A stretch of DNA of 64,000 nucleotides from Hoeflea ulvae (GCF_026619435.1 NZ_JAOVZQ010000001.1:69501-133500); one strand, 5' to 3'. Shown: positions 19,307-29,171, numbered from the stretch's first letter. Program-made: numbers and translations. Notes: generated by a model not told the origin, from the letters alone.

Positions 19307-21655
19307 CTATTGTGCCGACTGCAGCGCTGCCCAGACCCGCTGCGGGGTCGCGGGCATTGCCAGGTCATTGCTGCCGATTGCATCCGTGATGGCATTGATC
19401 ACCGCCGGTGGCGCGCCGATCGCGCCGGCCTCGCCGCAGCCCTTGATCCCGAGCGGGTTCGACGTCGCCGCCGTCACCGTGTTGGAAACCGTGTAGGCCG
19501 GCAGGTCGTCCGCCCGCGGCATGGTGTAATCCATATAGCTTGCCGTCAGCAGCTGACCGGTGTCCGGGTCGTAATGCGTGCCTTCCAGCAGCGCCTGGCC
19601 GATGCCCTGCGCAACACCGCCATGCACCTGCCCCTCGACCACCATCGGGTTGATGATGTTGCCGAAGTCGTCGGCTGCAACGAACTGGACGATCTCGGTC
19701 TTTCCGGTTTCGGGATCGACCTCGACCTCGCAGATGTGGCAGCCGGCCGGGAAGGAGAAGTTGGTCGGATCGAAGAACGCCCCCTCCTTCAACCCCGGCT
19801 CCATGCCGTCGGGCAGGTTGTGCGCGGTATAGGCGTTGAGCGACACCTCGTGCCAGCCGAGCGACTTGTCGGTTCCCGCCACCTTGACCTGGCCGCCCTC
19901 GATGACGATGTCGGCCTCGTCGGCTTCCATCAGATGCGCGGCGATCTTCTTGGCCTTGGCCTCGACCTTGTCGAGCGCCTTGACCACGGCCGACATGCCG
20001 ACGGCGCCCGAGCGAGAGCCATAGGTGCCCATGCCCATCTGCACCTTGTCGGTGTCGCCGTGAACGATGGAGACACTGTCGATGCCGACGCCGAAGCGTT
20101 CGGCGACAAGCTGGGCAAAAGTGGTTTCATGACCCTGGCCGTGGCTGTGCGAGCCGGTCAGCACTTCGATCGTACCCACCGCATTGACCCGCACCTCGGC
20201 CGATTCCCAGAGCCCGACCCCGGCGCCGAGCGATCCCACCGCGGCCGACGGCGCGATGCCGCAGGCCTCGATATAGCTGCTGATGCCGATGCCGCGCTTC
20301 ATGCCGCGGGCTTCGGCTTCCGCCTTGCGGGCCGGAAAGCCGTTGTAATCGGCCGCGGCCATCGCCGCATCCAGCGAGGCTTCGTAATTGCCGGAATCGT
20401 AGCAGAGGATCACCGGCGTCTGGTAGGGGAACTCGCGAATGTAGTTCTGGCGGCGCAGTTCAGCCGGCGAAACCCCGAGCTCGCGCGCTGCCGTCTCAAT
20501 CACCCGCTCCAGGGCGAAGGTGGTTTCCGGCCGCCCGGCGCCACGATAGGCATCGACGGGCACGGTGTTGGTATAGACCGTGCGCATGTTGCAGTGGATC
20601 GCCGGGATCACATATTGCCCGGAATACAGGATCGCATGCAGGAAGGTCGGCACCACCGAGGAAAACAGCGACATATAGGCGCCGAGATTGGCGACCGTGT
20701 CGGCCTTGACCGCAAGCATCTTGTTGTTGGCGTCAAAGGCCATCTGGATCGTCGTCACATGGTCGCGGCCATGGGCGTCGGTGAGAAAGCTCTCGGTGCG
20801 GTCGGCCACCCATTTGACCGGAACGCCGGTCTTTTTCGAGGCCCAGAGGCAGACGATTTCCTCCGGATAGATATAGATCTTCGAGCCGAAGCCGCCGCCG
20901 ACATCGGGCGCGATCACCCGCAGCTTGTTTTCCGGCGCAACATTGTAGAAGGCGCTCATCACCAGCCGTGCCACATGCGGGTTCTGCGACGTGGTCCAGC
21001 AGGTGTAGTGATCCTCGCCCTCGTCATAGTGGCCGAGAGCCGCGCGCGGCTCCATGGCGTTGGGCACCAGCCGGTTGTTGATGAGATCCAGACGGGTCAC
21101 GTGAGCCGCACCGGCAATCGCCGCATCGACTGCGGCCCCATCGCCGATTTCCCAGTCATAGATCAGGTTGCCGGGGGCATTGTCATGGATCAGCGGCGCG
21201 CCGGGCTTGAGCGCATCGACAGCTTCGGTGACCGCCGGCAGCACTTCGTAGTCGACCACAACCGCCTCGGCGGCATCGCGCGCCTGGGCCTTGGTGTCGG
21301 CGACAACCACCGCGACAGCGTCTCCGACATAGCGCACCTTGGTCTGCGCCAGCGGACGCCAGTCGCCCATGTTCATCGGCGAGCCGTCCTTGGAATGGAT
21401 CATCCAGCCGCAGATCAGCGAGCCAATGCCGTCGGTGGCCAGTTCGTCGCCGGCCAGGATGCCGATCACGCCCGGCATCTTCATCGCTTCCGACGTGTCT
21501 ATGCCCCTGATAGCGGCATGCGCATGCGGTGAACGGACGAAATGCGCATGTTTCATGCCCGGCACCACCATGTCGTCGGTGTAGCGCCCCTTGCCCGTGA
21601 TGAACCGCTTGTCTTCCTTGCGCGCCACGCTGGCGCCAATGCCTTCCAATCCCAT
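19307..21655 (-). CDS. Form II CoxL-type molybdenum hydroxylase large subunit
   Basis: A 782-residue molybdopterin-cytosine-dinucleotide-binding catalytic subunit. The active-site loop reads AYRGAGR (369-375), the form II signature; authentic form I CO dehydrogenases have AYxCSFR with the Cu-binding cysteine, absent here. GGGFGSK (253-259) and the C-terminal KGCGEAGAIGAPPAV with the catalytic glutamate are intact, so a functional hydroxylase (an aldehyde, purine or N-heterocycle oxidase) is likely. The cluster lies beside a TRAP transporter and the sulfolactate genes, which raises the question of an aldehyde substrate. No assembly or CoxD/E/F/G-type accessory genes are adjacent. Confidence 0.92.
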   Translation of the reverse strand: MGLEGIGASVARKEDKRFITGKGRYTDDMVVPGMKHAHFVRSPHAHAAIRGIDTSEAMKMPGVIGILAGDELATDGIGSLICGWMIHSKDGSPMNMGDWRPLAQTKVRYVGDAVAVVVADTKAQARDAAEAVVVDYEVLPAVTEAVDALKPGAPLIHDNAPGNLIYDWEIGDGAAVDAAIAGAAHVTRLDLINNRLVPNAMEPRAALGHYDEGEDHYTCWTTSQNPHVARLVMSAFYNVAPENKLRVIAPDVGGGFGSKIYIYPEEIVCLWASKKTGVPVKWVADRTESFLTDAHGRDHVTTIQMAFDANNKMLAVKADTVANLGAYMSLFSSVVPTFLHAILYSGQYVIPAIHCNMRTVYTNTVPVDAYRGAGRPETTFALERVIETAARELGVSPAELRRQNYIREFPYQTPVILCYDSGNYEASLDAAMAAADYNGFPARKAEAEARGMKRGIGISSYIEACGIAPSAAVGSLGAGVGLWESAEVRVNAVGTIEVLTGSHSHGQGHETTFAQLVAERFGVGIDSVSIVHGDTDKVQMGMGTYGSRSGAVGMSAVVKALDKVEAKAKKIAAHLMEADEADIVIEGGQVKVAGTDKSLGWHEVSLNAYTAHNLPDGMEPGLKEGAFFDPTNFSFPAGCHICEVEVDPETGKTEIVQFVAADDFGNIINPMVVEGQVHGGVAQGIGQALLEGTHYDPDTGQLLTASYMDYTMPRADDLPAYTVSNTVTAATSNPLGIKGCGEAGAIGAPPAVINAITDAIGSNDLAMPATPQRVWAALQSAQ

Positions 21656-21840
21656 GTCTCAAACTCCTCCGGTTGGGTGTGGAGAAAAGCCGGTGAGAAA
21701 TGTCAGGGCAGGATCGCCAGTGTCTGAAGCCGAAAGTCTGGCAGGGACCGGGATTTCAATCCCGTCTCGCCGCCCCGGTTACCGACACCATCTCTGCCTC
21801 TAAAGTCCGCCGCCTTTCGCCATTGCCTGTTCAGGCATGC

Positions 21841-22332
<492 letters not shown>

Positions 22333-22811
22333 TGAATTCCTCCCTGGGGTGCAATTACCTCTCCCGCACCGCTGATATCATTTTCCTTTTTTGCAAAAGG
22401 ATCAACCGTTAAACTTGGAATAATGAAGTGGCGGCGGGGTGCGGAGCGTCATTATGCTTGCCCCGGCGAGGTCTTTACTCACGCAATGGCCGCGACTTTG
22501 CTGCGGTCCGCCACAAGGGGCAAGTCCGCGCAACGATTCCGCAATGACTTGTAGCAGAAAGGTCTGCCGGTTGCGTCTGCGACCTTCGTCTCGCCCGCGA
22601 GAAAACAGTTGTCGGAGCGGGTTTTTCCAATTATTAAATGACCGGACGGTCGGTTAATTGGAGGCAAGAACCCGAGGCCGCCTGGGAGAGTTCTGGTGAC
22701 CGCTGCTGCGCAATGACAGGCAACGGTCCTAGGCAGTTACAAAAAATACCCCTAGGTTCGAAGGGGAACCCCGCGGGCATCAGACCCGCAAAATCTATCT
22801 GGGAGGATACA
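22333..22811. promoter_or_regulatory. Divergent promoter region between coxS and TRAP 1, with operator-like inverted repeat
   Basis: This 479-bp gap separates two divergent operons. An AT-rich patch at 22621-22661 holds an outer pair CCAATTA (22627-22633) and TAATTGG (22655-22661) flanking an inner pair GACCG (22640-22644) and CGGTC (22647-22651). The inner part looks like a TetR-type half-palindrome; the two pairs are off-centre by 1.5 bp. No regulator gene is adjacent. GGGAGG at 22801-22806 is the ribosome site for dctP. The GTCTTATATAAGAC operator of the neighbouring island is absent here. I see no other gene in the gap. Confidence 0.4.
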
Positions 22812-23861
22812 ATGAAGAAACGCAATTTCCTGAAGTCCGCTGCCGTGGCCGCGCTCGCCCTGTCCGCGGTCGGCGCAACCTCGTTCGGCGCTGCCGCGCA
22901 GGAAGTCACCCTGCGCCTGCACCAGTTCCTGCCTGCCCAGGCCAATGTGCCGGCAGAGCTGCTGATTCCCTGGGCCGAGCAAGTCGGCACCGCGTCGGAC
23001 GGCCGCATCAAGATCGAGGTCTTCTCGTCGATGTCGCTGGGCGGCACGCCGCCGCAATTGATGGACCAGGCCCGCGACGGCGTGGTCGATATTGTCTGGA
23101 CCCTTCCCGGCTACACGCCCGGCCGCTTCCCGCGCGCCGAAGTGTTCGAGCTTCCCTTCATGATGACCAATGCCGAGGCCACCTCGCGGGCCTATTGGGA
23201 ATTGTTCAAGTCCGACATGGAAGCGCAGGAATTCCAGGGCATCAAGATCCTCGGCACCTGGGTGCACGGCCCCGGCGTCATTCACGCCAAGGGCGAGGGC
23301 GTCCGCAAGCTCGAAGACATGCAGGGCAAGAAGCTGCGCGGCCCGACCCGCGTCATCAACGGCCTGCTTGCCGAACTCGGGGCCGAGCCTGTCGGTATGC
23401 CGGTTCCGGCAATCCCGGAAGCCCTGTCCAAGGGCGTCATCGACGGCACCGTCATTCCGTGGGAAGTCACGCCGGCGCTGAAGATCGCCGAACTGGTCGA
23501 CACCCACACCGAGTTCTCCGGCGACACGGCGCTCTACACCGCCGCCTTCGTGCTGGCCATGAACCAGGCCAAATATGACAGCCTGCCGGACGATCTCAAG
23601 AAGATCCTCGACGACAACACCGGCGCGGATTTCTCGGCCTTTGCCGGCAAGACCCAGGCCTCGTTCGACGCGCCGGGCCGCAAGATCGCCGAAGCCACCG
23701 ACAACGAGATCGTCATTCTCGACGCCGAGGAAGTGGCGCGCTGGGCCACAGTCGCCGAAAAGGTGCGCGACAACTGGTTTGCCGAAATGAAGGAAAAAGG
23801 CATCGACGGCGAAGCCCTTTACGGCAAGGCCAAGGACATGATCGCCAAGAACACGATGTAA
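22812..23861 (+). CDS. TRAP transporter substrate-binding protein (system 1, DctP family)
   Basis: A 349-residue periplasmic binding protein. The signal peptide MKKRNFLKSAAVAALALSAV...GAAAQE is followed by a DctP fold (VTLRLHQFLPAQANVPAELL, then KLRGPTRVINGLLAELGAEPV, the region that usually holds the carboxylate-binding arginine). TRAP systems import organic acids and sulfonates with a sodium gradient. The ATG at 22812 has GGGAGG at 22801-22806. The frame upstream to 22638 contains the regulatory palindrome and is not coding. The gene converges on the sulfolactate genes through dctM, so sulfolactate or a related acid is a reasonable candidate substrate, but no shared operator supports it. 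Confidence 0.9.
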   Translation: MKKRNFLKSAAVAALALSAVGATSFGAAAQEVTLRLHQFLPAQANVPAELLIPWAEQVGTASDGRIKIEVFSSMSLGGTPPQLMDQARDGVVDIVWTLPGYTPGRFPRAEVFELPFMMTNAEATSRAYWELFKSDMEAQEFQGIKILGTWVHGPGVIHAKGEGVRKLEDMQGKKLRGPTRVINGLLAELGAEPVGMPVPAIPEALSKGVIDGTVIPWEVTPALKIAELVDTHTEFSGDTALYTAAFVLAMNQAKYDSLPDDLKKILDDNTGADFSAFAGKTQASFDAPGRKIAEATDNEIVILDAEEVARWATVAEKVRDNWFAEMKEKGIDGEALYGKAKDMIAKNTM

Positions 23862-23877
23862 GCCTGAGGATTGCAAA

Positions 23878-23915
23878 CACCGGCGGGGCTGCCTCAAATG
23901 GCGGTTCCGCCGGTG
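23878..23915 (+). terminator. Hairpin between dctP1 and dctQ1
   Basis: A perfect 9-bp stem (CACCGGCGG at 23878-23886, CCGCCGGTG at 23907-23915) with a 20-nt loop, 16 bp after the dctP stop and 220 bp before dctQ. There is no U-tract. Such hairpins often allow more binding protein than permease by partial termination or by stabilising the upstream mRNA end. Confidence 0.6.
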
Positions 23916-24135
23916 CCATGTTCCGGCCCTGATCCGCGCCTCACCTGCCTTGCCGGCCATGCAGGAAATCCGTGGCTTTGCCCTGTCGTCAGGCCGGCAG
24001 TCCGGCTAGACTGCGCCGCGGGGGCCCAAGACCAGCCTGAACGGACCGGTGAGCGGTCCTGCGGCCTGATCACCCAAGGCTCGATTACGAAATTCGCTGC
24101 GGCCCGGTTTCGCGGCACCGCACGGGAGGTTTTTC

Positions 24136-24666
24136 ATGTTTGACCGGATTGACCGCGCGATGCGGGCGCTGGCGGCCTTTCTCGCGGTTCTGGGCGGCCT
24201 GGCGCTGATTGCGGTCATATTGGCCACCGTCCTGTCGGTGTCGGGACGGGCCTTGCTGGCCTTCGGCCTGTCCCCGATCCGCGGCGATTTCGAGCTCGTC
24301 GAGCTCGGCACCGGCTTTGCGGTCTTCGCCTTCCTGCCCTGGGTCCAGATCAACCGCCAGCATGCATCGGTGGAAATCCTGACCATGCATATGGGCGCCC
24401 GGGCCAACCGGGTGATCGACATGATTGCCGATCTGCTGATGTTTGCCATTGCCGTGCTGCTGACCTGGAAGCACTGGGCCGGCACTCTGGACAAGCTGGC
24501 CTATGGCGAGACCACCTTCATCATCCAGTATCCGATCTGGTGGGCCTATGCCTCCGGCCTGCTCGGTGCGGTCGGCTTTGTCCTGATAAGTTTCTGGTGC
24601 GTGGTCCTGAGTGCCGGGGCGCTCGTGACCGGGCAGGACCAGGCGCACGGGGAGTTCATGCATTGA
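24136..24666 (+). CDS. TRAP transporter small permease (system 1, DctQ family)
   Basis: A 176-residue inner-membrane protein with four hydrophobic segments, the DctQ layout. Typical features are the FELVELGTGFAVFAFLPWVQINRQHASVEIL segment in short pieces (ELVELGTGFAVFAFLPW and QHASVEIL). GGGAGG at 24124-24129 precedes the ATG by 6 nt. The 274-bp gap to dctP contains a hairpin and otherwise no gene. Its stop overlaps the dctM start. Confidence 0.9.
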   Translation: MFDRIDRAMRALAAFLAVLGGLALIAVILATVLSVSGRALLAFGLSPIRGDFELVELGTGFAVFAFLPWVQINRQHASVEILTMHMGARANRVIDMIADLLMFAIAVLLTWKHWAGTLDKLAYGETTFIIQYPIWWAYASGLLGAVGFVLISFWCVVLSAGALVTGQDQAHGEFMH

Positions 24667-25985
24667 GCAATATCGACATCGCGCTGCTTTCCTTTCCGGT
24701 GCTGCTGCTGCTGATCTTTCTGCGCATCCCGATCGGGCTGGCCATGCTGCTCACCGGCATTGGCGGCAGCTATTTCATCAATGACTCCTTCCTGATGATC
24801 TTCGCCCAGCTCAAGAACCTGACCTGGGGCACCTTTTCCAGCTACTCGCTGTCGATCATTCCGCTGTTTCTGCTGATGGGCCAGTTCGCCACCCTGGGCG
24901 GCATGTCGCAAGCCCTGTTCAAGGCAGCCGAAACCTGGATGGGGCACAAGAAGGGCGGCGTCGCCATGGCCGCCGTCGGCGCCTGCGCCGGCTTTGGCGC
25001 GATCTGCGGCTCGTCGCTGGCGACTGCCGCCACCATGGGGCAGGTCGCCCTGCCCGAGCTCAAGCGCTATGGCTATTCCGGCGAACTCGCCACAGGCGCG
25101 CTGGCGGCCGGCGGCACGCTTGGCATTCTGATCCCGCCCTCGGTGATCCTGGTCATCTACGCCATCCTGACCGAGCAGAACATTGCCAAGCTGTTTGTCG
25201 CGGCCTTCATTCCCGGCATTCTCGCCGCGATCGGCTACATGATCGCCATTGCCATCTATGTCCGGCTCAAGCCCGGCTCCGCCGGTCAGCGCGAACGCGC
25301 CCCCTATTCCGAGCGCTTCCGCAGCCTGGTCGATGTCTGGCCGGTTCTGGTGGTGTTCATCGCCGTGGTCGGCGGCATCTATGGCGGCATCTTCACCCCC
25401 ACCGAGGCCGCGGCCGTCGGCGCCTTCGGCACCGGCGTGATCGCCTTTGCCAATGGTGGCTTGAGCCGCGCCACCCTGAAGACCTCGATCCTGGCAACCG
25501 CCAGCGCCACCGGCATGATCTTCCTCATCGTCTTCGGCGCCGGCGTCTACAACGCCTTCCTGGCGCTGAGCCAGTTGCCGCAAACCGCCGCCGCCTATGT
25601 CGGCAGCCAGGGCTTCAATCCATGGCTGGTGATGGTCGCGGTGCTGCTGCTCTACCTGATCTTCGGCTGCATCATGGACTCGCTGTCGATGATCCTGCTG
25701 ACCGTGCCGATCTTCTTCCCGATCATGTCGGCGCTGGATTTCGGCCTGACGCCGGAGGAATTCGCGCTCTGGTTCGGCATCATCGTGCTGATCGTCGTGG
25801 AGGTTGGATTGATAACGCCACCGGTGGGGATGAACCTGTTCGTCATCAATTCCATGGCCAAGGACACGCCGCTGTCGGCAACCTATCGCGGCGTCTTTCC
25901 CTTCGTGCTGACAGACATTGTCCGGGTCGCCATCCTGACCATGTTCCCGGCCATCACGCTCGTCGCCGTCAGGCTGCTTTACTGA
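24663..25985 (+). CDS. TRAP transporter large permease (system 1, DctM family)
   Basis: A 440-residue inner-membrane protein with about twelve hydrophobic segments, the transport subunit of the TRAP system. Landmarks are FLRIPIGLAMLLTGIGG, GACAGFGAICGSSLATAATMG, GILIPPSVILVIYA, TPTEAAAVGAFGTG and the C-terminal GLITPPVGMNLFVINS. The start is a TTG at 24663 that overlaps the dctQ stop (TTGA) with GGGGAG at 24649-24654 eight nt upstream; the ATG at 24658 is out of frame. It converges with the sulfolactate operon, ending 34 bp from the comC stop. Confidence 0.92.
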   Translation: MSNIDIALLSFPVLLLLIFLRIPIGLAMLLTGIGGSYFINDSFLMIFAQLKNLTWGTFSSYSLSIIPLFLLMGQFATLGGMSQALFKAAETWMGHKKGGVAMAAVGACAGFGAICGSSLATAATMGQVALPELKRYGYSGELATGALAAGGTLGILIPPSVILVIYAILTEQNIAKLFVAAFIPGILAAIGYMIAIAIYVRLKPGSAGQRERAPYSERFRSLVDVWPVLVVFIAVVGGIYGGIFTPTEAAAVGAFGTGVIAFANGGLSRATLKTSILATASATGMIFLIVFGAGVYNAFLALSQLPQTAAAYVGSQGFNPWLVMVAVLLLYLIFGCIMDSLSMILLTVPIFFPIMSALDFGLTPEEFALWFGIIVLIVVEVGLITPPVGMNLFVINSMAKDTPLSATYRGVFPFVLTDIVRVAILTMFPAITLVAVRLLY

Positions 25986-26019
25986 CGCCGGCGGGCGTGG
26001 TCACGGGGCAGCAATCGGC

Positions 26020-27024
26020 TCAGACGCCGATGGCGCGGATCGATTGGGCCAGATCCTTGTCCACGGGAATGCCGTTTTCCAGAAGATCGCTGCGGATCTG
26101 CTGGCGCCGCCGCCCGGGCACGCGCGCCCCTTGCGTGCCGGCCACCATATCGGCCATCAGCGCCATGCGCTCCTCGCCGCCCGGGCCGAAGGCATCGGGG
26201 TCAATCGCAATGATTGCCTGTCCGGTTCCCGGCGGGTCGCCCTTGTCGTCGAAGAACGACGTCGCCTGCCAGGCGTAATTGGCGCCGGTCAGGCCGGCGC
26301 ATAGCAGTTCCACCATCAGCGCCAGCGCCGTGCCCTTGGCATCGCCCAGCGGCAGCATCGTCCCGGCCATCGCCGCCTTGGCATCCGTGGTCGGATTTCC
26401 ATCCGGGTCCAGCGCCCAGCCTTCGGGAATGGCCTCGCCCTTTTGCGACGCCGCCATGATCTTGCCGCGCGCCACTTTCGACAGTGAAATATCCACCACC
26501 ACCGGTGCGCCATTCGAAACCGGCGCGGCAAAGGCAATCGGATCGGTGCCAAACAGCGGCCGGTTGCCGCCCCAGGGCGCCATCGCCGCCGGCGCATTGG
26601 CGACCATCAGAGCGGCCACGCCACGCTCGGCCAGTTCCTCGACAATCACGCCCGCAACGCCGCAATGATGCGAGCGCCGGATCCCGGCAATGGCAATGCC
26701 TTGCATATTTGCCGCCGCCGGCAGCCAGTCCACCGCCAGATCCATCGCCGGATAGGCAAAGCCGTTGCCGGCATCGATCGCCAGCGCACCGGGCCGCAAA
26801 GCCTCGGAAGACGGCGTGGCGAAACCATCCACCTTGCCGGCTTTGGCCTGGGCCGAATAGGCCGCCACCCGCCGCAACCCGTGCCCGTTCTGGCCCGCCA
26901 GCTCGGCTGCCAGCAGCGCGCGCGCCACCGAGGCCGCATTCTCCGGCGATGTCCGGCTACGCGTCAACGCTCCGGTGATCATCTCGGTGATGGCTTCCGG
27001 CGTCAGTGTCACCATGGTGCTCAT
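26020..27024 (-). CDS. comC: Malate/L-lactate dehydrogenase-family enzyme, probable (R)-sulfolactate dehydrogenase
   Basis: A 334-residue NAD(P)-dependent oxidoreductase of the Ldh_2 family (GHGLRR at 47-52, catalytic SHHCG at 118-122, PWGGNRPLFGTDPIAFA). Members oxidise or reduce 2-hydroxy acids such as malate, ureidoglycolate and sulfolactate. The neighbours decide: slcC overlaps it by ATGA and suyB-suyA lie upstream in the same operon. In Chromohalobacter, SlcC and ComC together invert (S)- to (R)-sulfolactate through sulfopyruvate so that SuyAB can act. The ComC assignment is therefore by family plus context; generic malate dehydrogenase remains possible. A second in-frame ATG (MVTLTP) is an alternative start. 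Confidence 0.75.
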   Translation of the reverse strand: MSTMVTLTPEAITEMITGALTRSRTSPENAASVARALLAAELAGQNGHGLRRVAAYSAQAKAGKVDGFATPSSEALRPGALAIDAGNGFAYPAMDLAVDWLPAAANMQGIAIAGIRRSHHCGVAGVIVEELAERGVAALMVANAPAAMAPWGGNRPLFGTDPIAFAAPVSNGAPVVVDISLSKVARGKIMAASQKGEAIPEGWALDPDGNPTTDAKAAMAGTMLPLGDAKGTALALMVELLCAGLTGANYAWQATSFFDDKGDPPGTGQAIIAIDPDAFGPGGEERMALMADMVAGTQGARVPGRRRQQIRSDLLENGIPVDKDLAQSIRAIGV

Positions 27025-27953
27025 GTCTTGTTCCCCAGCGCTTCCAGCACCTTTTCTGCGATCAGATGACTGACCCGTTGATTGGATTCATCCGTCACGC
27101 CGGCGATATGCGGCGTCAGGATCAGATTGCCGATATTCTTGAACTTGTTTCCCGCCTCGGCGGTCAGCGGCTCGGTTTCAAACACATCGAGCGCCGCCCC
27201 ACCAAGCCGACCGGCTTTCAGCGCTTCGGCAAGTGCCGCCTCGTCGACAATCCCGCCGCGTGCGGCATTGATCAGCACCGCATCGGGCTTCATCGAGGAC
27301 AGCGCCCCGGCATCGACCATGTGCCGCGTGGAGTCGGTCAACGGCGTGTGCAGCGAGACCACGTCGCCGAGCTCCAGCACCGCGTCGAGCGAGACATTGC
27401 GGGCGATCTGCCAGCCGGCATGATCGGCCATCAGAAACGGATCACAGGCAACGATCTGCATGCCCATCATATGCGCCCGCCACGCCACCTCGCGGGCAAT
27501 CGCGCCATAGCCGACAAGCCCGAGGGTCTTGCCGGCCAGTTCGCGGCCCATCATCGACTGCCGCGGCCAGTCTCCCGCCGCCACCTCTGCGGAGCGCAGG
27601 AAGGCACCACGCAACAGCATCAATGCCGATGCGATGACATATTCTGCCACCGACAAATCATTGGCGCCGGTTGCCGGCACGACCTTGATCGAGCGCGCCT
27701 TGCAGGCCGCAACGTCGATATTGTCGAGCCCGACACCGAGCCGCCCGACGACCCGCAATTTCGGCCCCATGCTCAGAAGCGTTTCATTGACCTGGGTGCG
27801 ATTGCGCACGATCAGGGCGCGTGCCGCGGTCAGGTGAGCATGCAGCGCCGCCGGATCATCGACCAGACCCGGCTCGTAAAGTGTTTCAAAACTGGCGGCG
27901 AGGCGGCCAACCGCCGCCTCGTCCATGAATTCGGTGATGATGATTTCGGCCAT
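27021..27953 (-). CDS. slcC: D-2-hydroxyacid dehydrogenase, probable (S)-sulfolactate dehydrogenase
   Basis: A 310-residue NAD-dependent dehydrogenase of the D-isomer-specific family. It has the Rossmann motif GLVGYGAIA (145-153) and the catalytic triad R232 (NAARGGIVDE), E261 (FETEPL) and H282 (LTPHIAG). Phosphoglycerate dehydrogenase is the usual automatic label, but this protein lacks the ACT/ASB regulatory domains. Lying between suyB (25 bp upstream) and comC (ATGA overlap), it fits SlcC, which oxidises (S)-sulfolactate to 3-sulfopyruvate. Substrate is inferred from context. Confidence 0.77.
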   Translation of the reverse strand: MAEIIITEFMDEAAVGRLAASFETLYEPGLVDDPAALHAHLTAARALIVRNRTQVNETLLSMGPKLRVVGRLGVGLDNIDVAACKARSIKVVPATGANDLSVAEYVIASALMLLRGAFLRSAEVAAGDWPRQSMMGRELAGKTLGLVGYGAIAREVAWRAHMMGMQIVACDPFLMADHAGWQIARNVSLDAVLELGDVVSLHTPLTDSTRHMVDAGALSSMKPDAVLINAARGGIVDEAALAEALKAGRLGGAALDVFETEPLTAEAGNKFKNIGNLILTPHIAGVTDESNQRVSHLIAEKVLEALGNKT

Positions 27954-27978
27954 GACAAACCTGTTCCGTTTGCGCCAA

Positions 27979-29160
27979 TCAAGCCGATCTGTAGAGCTTT
28001 GTCATCGAGAATTCGCGATGGCCGAGCGCTTCGGCGGCTGTCGAGCGGCCGTTGGAGGTGCGCAGGATCATCTCGATGAGACTGTCACCGGCCTCGTCGA
28101 TGGTCATGTCGCGCCTGAGGATGCCCGAGACATCGACATCGACATGCTCGCCCATGGTGCGCACCGTGCGCGGATTGGCGGTGATCTTGATCACCGGCAC
28201 GATCGGGTTGCCCACCACATTGCCCTGGCCTGTGGGGAAGGTGTGGACCACATAGCCGCCGGCGGCCATCAGCGTCACGCATTCCGCAGCAGCAGACGAC
28301 GAGTCCATGAAATACAGGCCCTTGCCCGATTGCGGCGTTTCGGCCGGCTCGAGAATGTCGATATATTTCGAGGTCCGGCCGATCTTTTCGAGATTGCCCA
28401 GCGCCTTTTCCTCGATCGTGGTCAACCCGCCCTCGATATTGCCCTTGGTCGGCTGGCTGTCGGAGAGATCATCGGTCTGATGGGCGAAGATGACATCGTT
28501 CTGATAGGCTTCCCACATCTTGTACCAGCGCTCGCCGACCTCCTCGTTGATGGCGCGGGCCTTGCAGATATGCTCGGCCCCGGTGATCTCCGAGGTTTCG
28601 CCGAAACAGCCATAGATGCCTTCGGGCAGCAGCTTGTCATACATGTTGCCGACCGTCGGGCAGGAGCCGAGACCCGTCGTCGTGTCGCTCTCGCCGCATT
28701 TGGTCGAGACCCAGAGCTCCGAGATCGGGCATTCCTCGCGCTGCAGTTCGGAGGCGAAATGGACGAAATCCTTGGCCGCGCGCGAAGCGTCCATGATGGT
28801 CTTGAGGTCGCCATTCTGCTCGATCGAAAAGGCTGCGACCGGCTTGCCGGTGGCGGCGATGCCGTCGGCGATCTTCTTGGTCCAGCCCGGCTCGATGCCG
28901 ATCACCACCACGGCTGCGACATTGGGGTTGGATCCGGTGCCGATCATGGTGCGGAAATGCAGATCGAGATCCTCGCCGAACTGCAGCCGTCCATAGGCAT
29001 GCGGCAGCGCCAGCGTGCCCTTGATGTTGTTGGCGACCGCTTCGCAGGCGGCGTTGGAGATGTCGTCGACCGGCAGGATGACGACATGGTTGCGCACGCC
29101 GACCCGGCCGTTTTCGCGCCGGTAGCCATAAAATGTCCTGTTGGAATAGTTCGATGCCAT
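27979..29160 (-). CDS. suyB: (2R)-sulfolactate sulfo-lyase beta subunit SuyB
   Basis: A 393-residue UxaA/altronate-dehydratase-family large subunit. SuyAB cleaves (R)-3-sulfolactate to pyruvate and sulfite in the cytoplasm, probably with an iron centre. Segments I recognise from SuyB are [71 protein letters not shown] and [18 protein letters not shown]. Cysteines in the CGESD and SCPT motifs are likely metal or active-site residues. True altronate dehydratase is usually one chain of about 500 residues; here the SAF domain is split off as SuyA. The ATG has GGAG 8 nt upstream, right after the suyA stop. Identity is recalled, not searched. Confidence 0.85.
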   Translation of the reverse strand: MASNYSNRTFYGYRRENGRVGVRNHVVILPVDDISNAACEAVANNIKGTLALPHAYGRLQFGEDLDLHFRTMIGTGSNPNVAAVVVIGIEPGWTKKIADGIAATGKPVAAFSIEQNGDLKTIMDASRAAKDFVHFASELQREECPISELWVSTKCGESDTTTGLGSCPTVGNMYDKLLPEGIYGCFGETSEITGAEHICKARAINEEVGERWYKMWEAYQNDVIFAHQTDDLSDSQPTKGNIEGGLTTIEEKALGNLEKIGRTSKYIDILEPAETPQSGKGLYFMDSSSAAAECVTLMAAGGYVVHTFPTGQGNVVGNPIVPVIKITANPRTVRTMGEHVDVDVSGILRRDMTIDEAGDSLIEMILRTSNGRSTAAEALGHREFSMTKLYRSA

Positions 29161-29171
29161 GATCAGGGCTC

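Noticed and set aside
19268..21532. A 754-residue open frame on the + strand opposite coxL
   Set aside because: It mirrors a high-G+C gene on the other strand, has arginine/histidine-rich shadow composition, no ribosome site and no recognisable domain.
22638..22811. Longer DctP1 starting at 22638
   Set aside because: The extension lacks a ribosome site, overlaps the inverted repeat region, and would bury the signal peptide that begins at 22812.
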